Shown: in pieces, positions 1-8,421 of the stretch
Layout of the letters: each line of letters starts with the position of its first letter
How positions within the stretch are numbered: position 1 is the first letter of the stretch
Assembly: GCF_039592695.1 (NCBI RefSeq)
Contig: NZ_JBBUTK010000001.1
Location: 868,001 to 932,000 of the forward strand
From: Flagellimonas_A sp039592695
GTDB taxonomy: Bacteria > Bacteroidota > Bacteroidia > Flavobacteriales > Flavobacteriaceae
Reading direction: 5' to 3'
Length of the DNA: 64,000 nt
The notes under the pieces: model-generated
What the model was told of the DNA's origin: nothing
Databases searched by the model: none
What the model saw: only the letters and a program-made list of their open reading frames with translations
Program-made: the position numbers and the translations under genes

Positions 1-59
1 TAGAAATTAAGAAGTAACGGTTATTCTGGCAGAATTTGGCCTCTCTGAGCTTTGAGTGC

Positions 60-590
60 TTATTTAATTCGTTTTGCAGTTGTGGTAAAAGATAGTCCCT
101 GTTGTCCTTTGGTAGAAATCATGACTGCCTCAAAAATGGGTTCTGTAGCCCCTTTTTGGCAAAACCATTCGAAAAGAAAATTTGCTCCAGTGCCGCCAGA
201 AATATCATTTTCATTTATAATGATTTCCAGTGTTTCCAAGGGTTGAATTTCGATACTATTTCTCAGGTACTTTTTGATGCCATCACCATGCGAATCAAAA
301 TAATCAGCTCTTTTTAGATAAAATGAGTTATGCTCATCCGTATTTCTGAGGCTTACCGTAACCGTTAGCTCGTGCTGAGTCGATTCCGAAAAACTGTAAA
401 TCTGCGAATAGATGGAAAGATAGGAGAATCCGTGTTCGAGACTGTCTTTTTGGGGAATGGGGCTAATTCTTGAAGAAAAATCCGTGGACTTTGGTTTTGT
501 TGCATTTGGTTCCCGATGACAAGAGACAGATGCCATTAATAGCGCAAAGCAAACAAAGAAGCTTATACTATAAATTGATTTTTTCATCAT
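60..590 (-). CDS. DUF3124-like lipoprotein
   Basis: A 176-residue exported protein of unknown function. The N-terminus has two Lys, a hydrophobic stretch and a Cys at about residue 24 (SVSCH), a loose Bacteroidota lipobox, so it is probably a lipoprotein. The rest, with conserved-looking segments such as YSQIYSF, LRNTDEH and GANFLFEW, resembles the DUF3124 family, whose role is unknown. The adjacent Met-Met makes the exact start ambiguous by one codon. It lies just downstream of the membrane protein at 626-1324 on the same strand and may be co-transcribed. The family call is from memory of the motif pattern. Confidence 0.7.
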   Translation of the reverse strand: MMKKSIYSISFFVCFALLMASVSCHREPNATKPKSTDFSSRISPIPQKDSLEHGFSYLSIYSQIYSFSESTQHELTVTVSLRNTDEHNSFYLKRADYFDSHGDGIKKYLRNSIEIQPLETLEIIINENDISGGTGANFLFEWFCQKGATEPIFEAVMISTKGQQGLSFTTTAKRIK

Positions 591-625
591 GTTTGAAGGT
601 AACTATAATTATTGGCCAAAAAAAG

Positions 626-1324
626 TCAGTAGCCCCTGACGCTTCCCATATCGAGTGTCAGCGGCCCCAGATCATGTGATTTGGGCAGGTAAGCCCCGCT
701 TTCGGTAATGATCCAATCGTCCCAAGTGGCTTTTAGTCCGCCAACGGGAATGATCTCCACCCACATTTTATACGCATAGGGAAAGCCATTTTCATTCAAT
801 AGCCAAAGATAACTGTCCCCCGGGGTAGTGCCACCGCTGGAGTAGGTGACCAGCAAACCTACGCTGCCATCATCCAAGGTGACGATACTGCGCTGTGTTC
901 CTTTGTCGAACACTTTGTACGGCGCCACCAACCAAAAGGAATCGTTGTTGAAATTTTTCAATGCCGTGTCGATTTTATCCGTTTTTTCTTCTCCTGATAA
1001 TACTTTTTCATGGGTCTTTGCGACACTCTTTTGTGGGTTCACCAGATTCAACTGCACTACATGGTCGGCCCAACGTACCTGAACCCGCCCCATATCTTTA
1101 TCCCACACATATTGGTTCCGTCCGCCTTGATATGACCATTCCAGATACCGTGTGCTTTTGTAGGCATCATGGTTCAATGCGGTCAACATTTTTTGGGCAA
1201 GGCCATCGGCTTTTGGGCCAGCGGTACCTTGTGGTAGCGGTTCGTGTTTTATCCAAAGAAAAATGACCAAGGCAAGAATTGCCGCGCCCAAAAGTATTCC
1301 TGAAATTTTTAGGAAGCGTTTCAT
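626..1324 (-). CDS. single-pass membrane protein of unknown function
   Basis: A 232-residue protein with one N-terminal membrane segment (about residues 8-25) after a basic MKRFLK start; the remainder is predicted outside the cytoplasm. It contains Trp-rich stretches (YLEWSYQGG, WLVAPYKVF, WDDWI), suggesting a soluble beta-rich domain. I do not recognise a family with certainty. Its ATG overlaps the TGA of the upstream ATP-grasp gene (ATGA), so the two are translationally coupled and may act together. No catalytic motif is visible. Confidence 0.7.
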   Translation of the reverse strand: MKRFLKISGILLGAAILALVIFLWIKHEPLPQGTAGPKADGLAQKMLTALNHDAYKSTRYLEWSYQGGRNQYVWDKDMGRVQVRWADHVVQLNLVNPQKSVAKTHEKVLSGEEKTDKIDTALKNFNNDSFWLVAPYKVFDKGTQRSIVTLDDGSVGLLVTYSSGGTTPGDSYLWLLNENGFPYAYKMWVEIIPVGGLKATWDDWIITESGAYLPKSHDLGPLTLDMGSVRGY

Positions 1325-2241
1325 GAAAAATAACGGTTTTTAATATTTTTTGTCATGATGGCTGCTGCTTCGGGATTAAAACGGAACCACAATTCGGGTT
1401 CAAAGATTTCGAGTTCCGCCAAGGCCAGCTTTCCATTATTGTCTTCAAAGATATCGACCCGGGCATATATGGGAAGCTCAGGTGCAGCCTTTACGACCGA
1501 CTCTGCAAAGCGGATTTCTTTTTCTGTTGGATGGTACTCATGCACCGTACCGCCATAATCATCTTGCACCCTGAAATCACCCGGCTTGGCAATTTTCAAA
1601 ATGGCATGGGTAAAGGTACCACCAAACACCATCATCGATATTTCACCTTTTGAAACAATGTTCTTTTGAAATTCTTGTAGCATCATGGCCTCTTGCACAA
1701 TCAATTGTTGAAACACATTTTCATGTTCTTGCCAGTCTGACTCGTGGAATTTGTAAGTATGCCGTGCCGCACCGGCCACACAGGGTTTCAAAACAAACTC
1801 TTCGCCATTGAAATCCAGTTCTTTTTTTGCTTTTTGGATGGACTTCAATAATGTGGTTTTGGTACCGGTTTCTACAACCAGTGTTGTGGGGATGTTGATG
1901 CCTTTCGCATGTAAATCCAACAAATAGTGTTTATCAATATTCCATTTGATAAGCGTTCCAGAATTAATAAATCGGGTCACCTTTGCCGTCTTTTTCAGCC
2001 ATGCTGAAAATTCATTGAAGCGGTCAAAATAGTCCCATGTCGTTCGAAAAAGGGCATATTTTGTCTCTGACCAGTCAAAATCGGGGTCATCCCACGATAA
2101 CCGAAGGGTTTTTAGTCCCACTTTTTGTAGTGATTCGACCACGAGGCGGTCTTCGAGGAGCAGGTTTTCAATATATGCTTCGTTGGAAGTTGGATTGACA
2201 TAACGACTATCGGTCAAAACGACGACATCAAATTTTTTCAC
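1321..2241 (-). CDS. ATP-grasp domain protein (RimK/glutathione-synthetase-like)
   Basis: A 306-residue ATP-grasp enzyme, a class that joins a carboxylate to an amine or thiol through an acyl-phosphate. The N-terminal part (FDVVVLTDSRY, then ALFRTTWDYFDR) resembles the pre-ATP-grasp domain of cycloserine-cluster DcsG-like proteins. The ATP-binding region is around FVLKPCVAGAARHTYKF, and the C-terminal metal-binding part around YARVDIFEDNNGKLALAELEIFEPELWF, with a Glu-rich ending typical of the fold. The start is GTG at 2241, directly ahead of KKFDVVVL. It overlaps the downstream membrane protein by 4 bases. The substrate is unknown. Confidence 0.8.
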   Translation of the reverse strand: MKKFDVVVLTDSRYVNPTSNEAYIENLLLEDRLVVESLQKVGLKTLRLSWDDPDFDWSETKYALFRTTWDYFDRFNEFSAWLKKTAKVTRFINSGTLIKWNIDKHYLLDLHAKGINIPTTLVVETGTKTTLLKSIQKAKKELDFNGEEFVLKPCVAGAARHTYKFHESDWQEHENVFQQLIVQEAMMLQEFQKNIVSKGEISMMVFGGTFTHAILKIAKPGDFRVQDDYGGTVHEYHPTEKEIRFAESVVKAAPELPIYARVDIFEDNNGKLALAELEIFEPELWFRFNPEAAAIMTKNIKNRYFS

Positions 2242-2253
2242 ACGAGTAAAATA

Positions 2254-2335
2254 AATTTATGGACACGAATTGCACTAATTATCACAAATTGGGTTTGATT
2301 TTTGAATTTGTGTTTGAGCTTGACACTTGATTTTT
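2254..2335 (-). repeat. dispersed intergenic repeat, family D (CAAACTCAAAT / AATTCGTGTCC words)
   Basis: Read on the minus strand, this non-coding stretch contains CAAGTGTCAAGCTCAAAC, CACAAATTCAAA and GCAATTCGTGTCCAT. The same words in the same order occur on the plus strand at 40214-40312 and in looser form at 40397-40478. It lies upstream of the ATP-grasp gene. The function is unknown. Confidence 0.55.
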
Positions 2336-2356
2336 TTACTTTTTTGAGTAACACCT

Positions 2357-2396
2357 CCCGTCCGCCTACGGCGGCCACGCTCCTCAAGGAGTGAAT
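2357..2396. repeat. REP-like double hairpin (family A)
   Basis: Two adjacent short inverted repeats: CCGCC-TAC-GGCGG, then CTCCT-CA-AGGAG. The same two-hairpin architecture (GTCCGCC stem followed by a stem with a CAAG-type loop) recurs at 30983-31027, and a single related stem at 23423-23439. It sits between the 3' end of the ggt gene and the ATP-grasp start. It could stabilise mRNA ends or be a dispersed REP element. Confidence 0.6.
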
Positions 2397-2399
2397 GAA

Positions 2400-4085
2400 T
2401 CAAAAACCAACAGCGGTATCATCACCACGTTTGTCGGCACCACCTTCCAATCGGCCACCTTCAAGCACCCGAATGGCATCGACCTTACCGATAATGGGGG
2501 TGCGCTCTTCGTTGATGATGTAGCCTTTCGATTTCAGTTCGTTTTTCAATTCCCCAGAAAACCCTTCAGGCTCGAAAATTACGGCATCGGGCAACCATTG
2601 ATGGTGAAATCGCGGGGCATTCACCGCTTCTTGCATGCTTAGATTAAATTCGTGTACATTCAAAATGGTCTGGGCCACTGCGGTGATGATGGTAGAACCA
2701 CCAGGGGTACCCACCACCATAAAAAGTTTGCCCTCTTTTTCAACAATGGTAGGGGTCATACTGCTCAACATCCGTTTTTCGGGAGCGATGCTATTGGCCT
2801 CGGCACCAATAAGGCCGAACATGTTGGGCACCCCTGGTTTGGCGCTAAAATCGTCCATTTCATTGTTCAGAAAAAAGCCCAATTCAGGATGGTACAGTTT
2901 GGAACCATAGCCACCATTTAAGGTGGTCGTGGCAGAAATTGCATTGCCGTGGGTGTCAACGATAGAGTAGTGGGTGGTTTCCATACTTTCAACAATCTCC
3001 ACAGTACCATGTGACACTTCAGAGGATAGTGTCGCATTGTCGAAGGAAAAATCGGCCATACGCTCTTTGAGGTAGCTTTGGCTTAATAGTACATCCAAAG
3101 GAATTTGAACAAAATCGGGGTCTCCCAAGAAAAAATTACGGTCGGCATAGGCACGACGCGCCGCCTCGACGAACAATTGTATAGCTTCAATGGAATTATG
3201 GCCATAATCACCAATGTCATACGGTTCGATCATTTTAAAGATTTGATTGATGGTCACCCCGCCACTGCTTGGCGGACTCATTGAAATGATTCGTAAATTT
3301 TTGTAATTGAATACGATGGGCTGCCGCCAAACCGCCTCATATTTGGCCAAGTCTTCTTCGGTGATGAATCCATCCCTTTCTTGGACGAAGGCAGCCAATT
3401 TTTGGGCCACCTCACCTTTGTAGAATCCATCATGGCCCTTGGCCATGATTATTTCCAACGTTTTGGCCAGGTTTGGATATTTAATGGTATCGCCAGGAAT
3501 GCAACCCAAGGCAAATTTTGTGTACTCGCCATTGACCTCGATAAAACGTTCTTTGTAGCTCTCAAGACGCTTGGCCTGTTTTTCCGTGACCACGACCCCT
3601 CGTTTTGCCAAGTCGATTACGGGTTGCATGATTTCTTTTAAGGGTAACGAACCAAATTTTTGGTGTACTTCCATCACTCCCGCCACCGTACCGGGTACGC
3701 CCACGGCGGTTGCCCCGACGGTGCTCATATCTGGTATCACATTGCCCAATGAATCCAAATACATATCCTTGTGTGCTGAGAGCGGTGCTTTTTCGCGATA
3801 ATCCAATCCCCCTACATCACCATCATTTTTGCGATATACTATAAAACCCCCGCCGCCCAAATTTCCAGCAAATGGGTAAGCGACAGCAAGTGCCAGTTCA
3901 GTGGCCACCATGGCGTCAAAGGCATTGCCACCTTTTTTCAAGATATCGGCCCCGATTTTTGAGGCTTCCTCACGGGCGGAGACCACCATGGCTTTTTCAG
4001 TGACTAATCCCGTAGGTTCGGCAGGTTTTGTTTTACAGTTAAGAATCAGGAATACAAAAGGGACTAGAAGTATCAGTCTTCGCAT
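2400..4085 (-). CDS. ggt: gamma-glutamyltransferase (glutathione hydrolase)
   Basis: A 561-residue Ntn-hydrolase that cleaves gamma-glutamyl bonds of glutathione and related peptides. An N-terminal hydrophobic segment with Cys at about 17 (FLILNCKT) makes it a lipoprotein. The autoprocessing site is visible as METTHYSIVD, with the nucleophilic Thr at about residue 370, matching the family's TTHxS motif. GNLGGGGF, PPSSGG and the downstream NNEMDDF segment are also family hallmarks. Length is normal. The first 13 bases overlap the end of the upstream AcpH-like gene, so the two are probably co-transcribed. It likely salvages periplasmic glutathione-type peptides. Confidence 0.95.
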   Translation of the reverse strand: MRRLILLVPFVFLILNCKTKPAEPTGLVTEKAMVVSAREEASKIGADILKKGGNAFDAMVATELALAVAYPFAGNLGGGGFIVYRKNDGDVGGLDYREKAPLSAHKDMYLDSLGNVIPDMSTVGATAVGVPGTVAGVMEVHQKFGSLPLKEIMQPVIDLAKRGVVVTEKQAKRLESYKERFIEVNGEYTKFALGCIPGDTIKYPNLAKTLEIIMAKGHDGFYKGEVAQKLAAFVQERDGFITEEDLAKYEAVWRQPIVFNYKNLRIISMSPPSSGGVTINQIFKMIEPYDIGDYGHNSIEAIQLFVEAARRAYADRNFFLGDPDFVQIPLDVLLSQSYLKERMADFSFDNATLSSEVSHGTVEIVESMETTHYSIVDTHGNAISATTTLNGGYGSKLYHPELGFFLNNEMDDFSAKPGVPNMFGLIGAEANSIAPEKRMLSSMTPTIVEKEGKLFMVVGTPGGSTIITAVAQTILNVHEFNLSMQEAVNAPRFHHQWLPDAVIFEPEGFSGELKNELKSKGYIINEERTPIIGKVDAIRVLEGGRLEGGADKRGDDTAVGF

Positions 4086-4666
4086 AGTTGGTTAAATTTT
4101 ATTCGCGAAAAGGTAATCAATTCCGAAAAAAAGGCGGTAAACTCTTTTTCAAATTCAGTGTAATGGGTTTCAAGGTCAACAATGGCAAAGTTCATCTTTG
4201 AACGGTTCTGGGTACGTCGGTTCATGCCGTTCAATACCCGTGAGATTCCCGCCAAATTTGCATAATTGTACAGCCAGTTGTCGGCAATCATGTAGGGCAT
4301 CATGCGTTTGGTGCCCAACGGAAGCAAATCAAAGTTGTCTTCCAAAAGGTCATAAAAACGTTCAGCATACGTTTTTAGGGGAATGGGGGAGTACTGCTTC
4401 CAATTTTTCGCCAAAAAATGATCGTAGTAAATATCGACGATGACCCTGCTGTAGTGGCTGTAGTTTTTGTGAAGCCGTTTACTGCTTTGCCTTGCAATGG
4501 GATGCGCATCTGAGAACGTATCGATGGCACGGTGCAGTATGATGCCCTTTTGTACTTTTTCAGGATAGTGCTTGAAACGATTGCCACGGATGTGGTCGGC
4601 AAAAAAATTGCCCAAAGTGATTTGGGAATCGTCAAAAGAAAGATAGATGTGGGCCAGAAAGTTCAC
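4073..4666 (-). CDS. ACP phosphodiesterase family protein (AcpH/DUF479)
   Basis: A 197-residue protein of the AcpH (DUF479) family. The E. coli member removes 4'-phosphopantetheine from acyl carrier protein. The N-terminus MNFLAHIYLS with DNxxxGNFFADHIRGN-like spacing, and the downstream HRAIDTFSDAHP and DYYDHFLAKNW-like segments, are typical of this HD-like metal phosphodiesterase group. Length matches the family. It is the upstream gene of a pair with ggt and diverges from glmM. The ACP activity is inferred from family membership; many Bacteroidota members are untested. Confidence 0.85.
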   Translation of the reverse strand: MNFLAHIYLSFDDSQITLGNFFADHIRGNRFKHYPEKVQKGIILHRAIDTFSDAHPIARQSSKRLHKNYSHYSRVIVDIYYDHFLAKNWKQYSPIPLKTYAERFYDLLEDNFDLLPLGTKRMMPYMIADNWLYNYANLAGISRVLNGMNRRTQNRSKMNFAIVDLETHYTEFEKEFTAFFSELITFSRIKFNQLCED

Positions 4667-4711
4667 AAGCGGAATTTACAAAGACGAAACATAGAATCCC
4701 ATCCATCCCCA

Positions 4712-4719
4712 TATATTTG
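4712..4719 (+). promoter_or_regulatory. candidate -7 box (TATATTTG) for glmM
   Basis: TATATTTG matches the Bacteroidota -7 consensus TAnnTTTG and lies 18 bases before the chosen glmM ATG. No clear TTTG -33 box was seen, so this is a partial match. It supports the internal ATG at 4738 over the in-frame ATG at 4717, which would start inside the promoter. Confidence 0.45.
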
Positions 4720-4737
4720 CACAAACTTTTTGAACAC

Positions 4738-6126
4738 ATGACGCTTATCAAATCCATTTCAGGTATTCGCGGCACCATCGGCGGGAACCCAGGGGACAAC
4801 CTAACACCCATTGATGCGGTGAAGTTTGCTGCTGCCTATGGCACATGGTTAAAAAATTACACGGACAAGGAAAAATTGATGGTGGTCATCGGTCGTGATG
4901 CCCGGCTTTCTGGTGAAATGATCCAAAATTTGGTCGTTTCGACCTTGGTCGGACTCGGAATTGATGTCGTGGATTTAGGGTTGTCAACCACACCCACGGT
5001 TGAAATCGCAGTACCGCTTGAGAAAGCAGACGGGGGAATCATTTTGACTGCAAGCCACAACCCAAAACAATGGAACGCCCTTAAGCTCTTGAACGAAAAA
5101 GGGGAGTTTTTGAATGCGGAAGAAGGGGCAAAAATCCTCGAATTGGCTGAACGGGAAAATTTCAATTTTGCTGAAGTCGATGATTTGGGCACAATCACAA
5201 AAAACGATGCCTATATCGACATTCATGTGGATGAAGTGCTGGATCTCTCACTTGTAGATACGGACACGATACGTCAAAAGAAGTTTAAAGTTGTCGTTGA
5301 TGGTGTGAATTCCACGGGCGGAATCGCCATCCCCAAACTAATGGAAGCATTGGGTGTTGAAGTGGTCGAACTGTATTGCGAGCCAACGGGGCATTTTCCA
5401 CATAATCCCGAACCCTTGAAGGAACATTTGAGCGACATCTGTGCATTGGTGGTCAAAGAAAAAGCGGATTTTGGCATTGTCGTAGATCCCGATGTAGATC
5501 GCTTGGCCTTTATTGACAATGAGGGCGAAATGTTCGGCGAAGAATATACCTTGGTCGCTTGCGCCGATTATGTGCTGGGCAAGACCAAGGGCAACACGGT
5601 CTCGAACCTTTCGTCTTCACGGGCGTTGAGAGACATTACCGAAAAGCATGGGGGCAGTTATGAGGCTGCCGCTGTGGGCGAGGTAAACGTAGTGGCCAAA
5701 ATGAAGGCGACCAATGCCATTATCGGGGGTGAGGGCAATGGAGGTATCATCTATCCTGAAAGTCATTATGGCCGTGATTCTTTGGTGGGCACCGCCTTGT
5801 TTTTGATGTTGTTGTCTGAAAAGGGGGGCACTGTTTCGGAGCTCCGTGCCAGTTATCCCAGCTATTTCATGGCCAAAAAGAAGATACAATTGACGCCTGA
5901 TTTGGATGTGGATGGTATTCTTAAGGGAATGGCAGAAAAATATAAGAACGAGGATATTTCAACCATCGATGGCGTCAAAATCGATTTTGCCGAGAATTGG
6001 GTGCATTTGAGAAAATCGAACACCGAGCCCATTATCAGAATCTATACGGAAGCAAAAAGCCAAACCGAAGCAGATGGTCTGGCCGATCGCATTATTTCAG
6101 AGATTAAAGAAGTTGCGGGACTTTAA
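4738..6126 (+). CDS. glmM: phosphoglucosamine mutase
   Basis: A 462-residue alpha-D-phosphohexomutase that interconverts glucosamine-6-phosphate and glucosamine-1-phosphate for UDP-GlcNAc, peptidoglycan and LPS synthesis. SGIRGTIGG opens domain 1. The phosphoserine loop TASHNP is present (Ser at about 106), as are the Mg-binding DPDVDR loop, the sugar loop GGEGNGG and the phosphate-binding loop RKSNTEPIIRIY. The start at 4738 (MTLIKSISG) is preferred because this is the usual flavobacterial N-terminus. The 3' end overlaps the convergent VOC gene by 4 bases. PgmB/ManB activity cannot be excluded by sequence alone. Confidence 0.93.
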   Translation: MTLIKSISGIRGTIGGNPGDNLTPIDAVKFAAAYGTWLKNYTDKEKLMVVIGRDARLSGEMIQNLVVSTLVGLGIDVVDLGLSTTPTVEIAVPLEKADGGIILTASHNPKQWNALKLLNEKGEFLNAEEGAKILELAERENFNFAEVDDLGTITKNDAYIDIHVDEVLDLSLVDTDTIRQKKFKVVVDGVNSTGGIAIPKLMEALGVEVVELYCEPTGHFPHNPEPLKEHLSDICALVVKEKADFGIVVDPDVDRLAFIDNEGEMFGEEYTLVACADYVLGKTKGNTVSNLSSSRALRDITEKHGGSYEAAAVGEVNVVAKMKATNAIIGGEGNGGIIYPESHYGRDSLVGTALFLMLLSEKGGTVSELRASYPSYFMAKKKIQLTPDLDVDGILKGMAEKYKNEDISTIDGVKIDFAENWVHLRKSNTEPIIRIYTEAKSQTEADGLADRIISEIKEVAGL

Positions 6127-6593
6127 TCCTCCGTAGGTGCGGTGTACCGTACCAGGTCAATACCGATGCCATTGGGATCTACGATTGAGAAATGACGGTC
6201 GCCCCAAGGCTCATCACGAATTTCTACAGCAATGGCGATTCCTTTTTCCTTGATTTTCGCATACAGTGCATCTACGTCATCGACCTCAATGGTCAGGTAC
6301 ATGCCCTTACCTTCAAACGGTGTGTGAAAAATGGGCTGTTGTGTGGGGTGGTTGGGCAATAAAAAGCTCAACTCTGCCTGATGGCCTGGCGTGTGCATCA
6401 ACAGATAAAATTCATTTTCAAAAGTGACACCGAAGTCTAAAACGTCAGTGTAGAACCTTTTGGTTGCTTCCATTTTTTCAGTGATGATTCCAGCATTCAT
6501 TTTCATGGTGATCGATTTTGCATCTTTTTCACCTTGGCCAAAGGCGGCGAAAAAGATGAGGTTAAACATTAGGATTGTGACAATTTTTTTCAT
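6123..6593 (-). CDS. VOC (glyoxalase/bleomycin-resistance fold) protein, exported
   Basis: A 156-residue protein with a signal peptide (MKKIVTILMFNLIFFAAFGQ) and one VOC domain built of beta-alpha-beta-beta-beta units: GIITEKMEATKRFYTDVLDFGV, then YLTIEVDDVDALYAKIKEKG and SIVDPNGIGIDLVRY. VOC proteins bind a metal and act as glyoxalases, dioxygenases or antibiotic-binding proteins; the substrate here is unknown. The start at 6593 is preferred over the longer in-frame ATG because the signal peptide begins there. A periplasmic location is unusual for this fold but recurrent in Bacteroidota. Confidence 0.85.
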   Translation of the reverse strand: MKKIVTILMFNLIFFAAFGQGEKDAKSITMKMNAGIITEKMEATKRFYTDVLDFGVTFENEFYLLMHTPGHQAELSFLLPNHPTQQPIFHTPFEGKGMYLTIEVDDVDALYAKIKEKGIAIAVEIRDEPWGDRHFSIVDPNGIGIDLVRYTAPTED

Positions 6594-6661
6594 GACCAAA
6601 GAATTTATTGACACAAAACTATGGGCCAGATAAGATGGCAAATAGTAAAAAACGGACAAAA

Positions 6662-7465
6662 CTACCGAAAGGCCTGGGTAGGGGTGACGCCGTAGAATTT
6701 TTTAAAGTCTTTGATAAAATGAGATTGGTCGAAAAAGCCGACATCAAAGAACAGTTTGTTCTCGCGAAGGCTTTTGGTCGAGGGCTTTGCCTTTAAGATG
6801 TTTTGAAAGCGTACCACTTTGGCAAAAGTCTTGGGGGAGTCGCCAATATAATATTGAAAAACTCTTCGGAGCTGACGTTGACTGATTCCGGTATCCAACG
6901 CTTCAATGTTCAATGTGCCCTGACTTTTAAAAATGGTGCCCAAAGCGTTGTAGAGTCTATTGTCCCAATCAAATGAGGCACTCTTGATCTGAGATATTAG
7001 AAAGATATCGAGTTTAACCACTATTTCACTGAAATCACTTGAAACATCAAACGAATCCTCGATGAATGTGGCCACTTTCGGAATTACATCGGTCAATTTC
7101 AGATAACGATTGCTCAGTGCTCTACCATCAATGCCAAATATTTGCGGAAACATGGTAGGCAAAAAACGGATACCGATGTAATCAAAGGTCTCATCAAGTT
7201 CAAATTGGGTGTACTTCTTGCAAAACCCCATCACAAAACTCTCATTGGGAGATTTTAATGAGAAAAAAATATCGATGCATCCATCGGCCACTACACGATA
7301 ATTGAACCCGTTTTTTATAGCTTGTGTAGTACGCAAACGCCAATAGCAGTATATAAACGAAAGTAATGGCTTGGCTGGCAGCACCTCATGGTATTGTACT
7401 GACCTTTCAGAAGACCGTATGGTTGGCTGTGAGGGAATGAAAAGTTGGCGTATCGAATTTTGCAC
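6662..7465 (-). CDS. AraC-family transcriptional regulator
   Basis: A regulator of about 267 residues. The N-terminal part (YHEVLPAKPLLSFIYCYWRL, then GCIDIFF) matches the DUF6597-type sensor found on many AraC proteins. The C-terminal half has two helix-turn-helix motifs (IEALDTGISQRQLRRVFQYYIGDSPKTF and DVGFFDQSHFIKDFKKFYGVTPTQ). The only upstream in-frame ATGs lie inside the lipid A acyltransferase gene, so I place the start at the GTG at 7465, 4 bases after that gene's stop. Target genes are unknown. Confidence 0.85.
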   Translation of the reverse strand: MQNSIRQLFIPSQPTIRSSERSVQYHEVLPAKPLLSFIYCYWRLRTTQAIKNGFNYRVVADGCIDIFFSLKSPNESFVMGFCKKYTQFELDETFDYIGIRFLPTMFPQIFGIDGRALSNRYLKLTDVIPKVATFIEDSFDVSSDFSEIVVKLDIFLISQIKSASFDWDNRLYNALGTIFKSQGTLNIEALDTGISQRQLRRVFQYYIGDSPKTFAKVVRFQNILKAKPSTKSLRENKLFFDVGFFDQSHFIKDFKKFYGVTPTQAFR

Positions 7466-7469
7466 CGGT

Positions 7470-8372
7470 TCAAGCTTTTGCTTTTTGAAGTTCTGCAGGT
7501 ATTTTATCCCTGTGTTTCCACCGCTTGTGCGTCCAGAAGTAATATTCAGGGGCTTCACGTATACATTCTTCCAATTTATCCATGAACGCTTCAGAAATTT
7601 CATAGTCAGGAATTTTTTGCGGATTTTCGAAAAGCACTTCAAAACTGGCCTCGTAATGCCCCCGCTTGAGTTTTCTGACCCTTAAGAATATAGGAATCAG
7701 ATTATGTGCTTTGCACAGTTGTTCCCCCCCTACATGAATGGGCACTTTGATTCCCATGAATTCTGCCCAATGGCGTTGCCTGTTCAACATAGGGGATTGG
7801 TCACTTGCAATGCCCAACACAAAAGTTTGTTGCTTGTCGGCCATTTTGGCAATGATTTCTCTTGATTCGTTGGTACGAATCAATGTTGTGCCGAATTTTT
7901 CGCGAATTCGCTTAACAAGATTGTCAAAATATTTGTTGTTTACCTTTTGGTAGATGGCAATCGCTTTGGGGGCCAATTTAGTGTTGATGCCCAGAAGCCA
8001 TTCCCAGCTTGCATAGTGCCCGGCTAGCAATACCGCACTTTGATTGTTCGCCGCATAGCCGTTGATCAATTCTGGGTTGGTCACATGAAACCTGCCCAAC
8101 ATCTTTTCATTGGTCATGTTCATGGTCTTGATCATTTCCAAAAACATATCGCATAGATGCCTGTAGAATTTTTTTTCGATGGATAGGATTTCCTTCTGGG
8201 ATTTTTCTGGAAACACCAATTTGAGATTGCCCCGAACCACCTTTTTACGATATCCGAAAACACGATAGACCAAAAAATAAACGCCATCAGAAAGCAGGTA
8301 GAGTAATCGAAACGGAAGTCTTGAGACCAGCCATAATAAAGGATAAGCGATAATATAACCCAGTAATTGCAT
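7470..8372 (-). CDS. lipid A biosynthesis lauroyl/myristoyl acyltransferase (LpxL/HtrB family)
   Basis: A 300-residue inner-membrane acyltransferase that adds a secondary acyl chain to lipid A. An N-terminal membrane segment (MQLLGYIIAYPLLWLVSRLP) is followed by the catalytic H-x4-E motif in AGHYASWEW and the family segments GIASDQSP and YYFWTHKRWK. The start is set at 8372 rather than the in-frame ATG at 8390, because the latter falls within the palindromic promoter element at 8388-8405. It is divergent from the rhomboid gene and followed 4 bases later by the AraC regulator, suggesting one transcript. Confidence 0.92.
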   Translation of the reverse strand: MQLLGYIIAYPLLWLVSRLPFRLLYLLSDGVYFLVYRVFGYRKKVVRGNLKLVFPEKSQKEILSIEKKFYRHLCDMFLEMIKTMNMTNEKMLGRFHVTNPELINGYAANNQSAVLLAGHYASWEWLLGINTKLAPKAIAIYQKVNNKYFDNLVKRIREKFGTTLIRTNESREIIAKMADKQQTFVLGIASDQSPMLNRQRHWAEFMGIKVPIHVGGEQLCKAHNLIPIFLRVRKLKRGHYEASFEVLFENPQKIPDYEISEAFMDKLEECIREAPEYYFWTHKRWKHRDKIPAELQKAKA

Positions 8373-8387
8373 AGTAAAACGTGTGCG

Positions 8388-8405
8388 CAAATATAGCTAT
8401 ATTTG
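8388..8405. promoter_or_regulatory. palindromic divergent promoter element
   Basis: CAAATATAGCTATATTTG is a perfect 18-base palindrome. Each half reads TATATTTG outward, a match to the Bacteroidota -7 consensus TAnnTTTG. It lies 16 bases before both the lpxL-like ATG (minus) and the rhomboid ATG (plus), so both genes probably start transcription from overlapping divergent promoters. Confidence 0.6.
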
Positions 8406-8421
8406 ACCCCAAACCGTGCCC

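Noticed and set aside
7466..7642. N-terminal extension of the AraC regulator
   Set aside because: The extension lies inside the lipid A acyltransferase gene, has no homology, and the sensor domain begins later; the GTG at 7465 is better.
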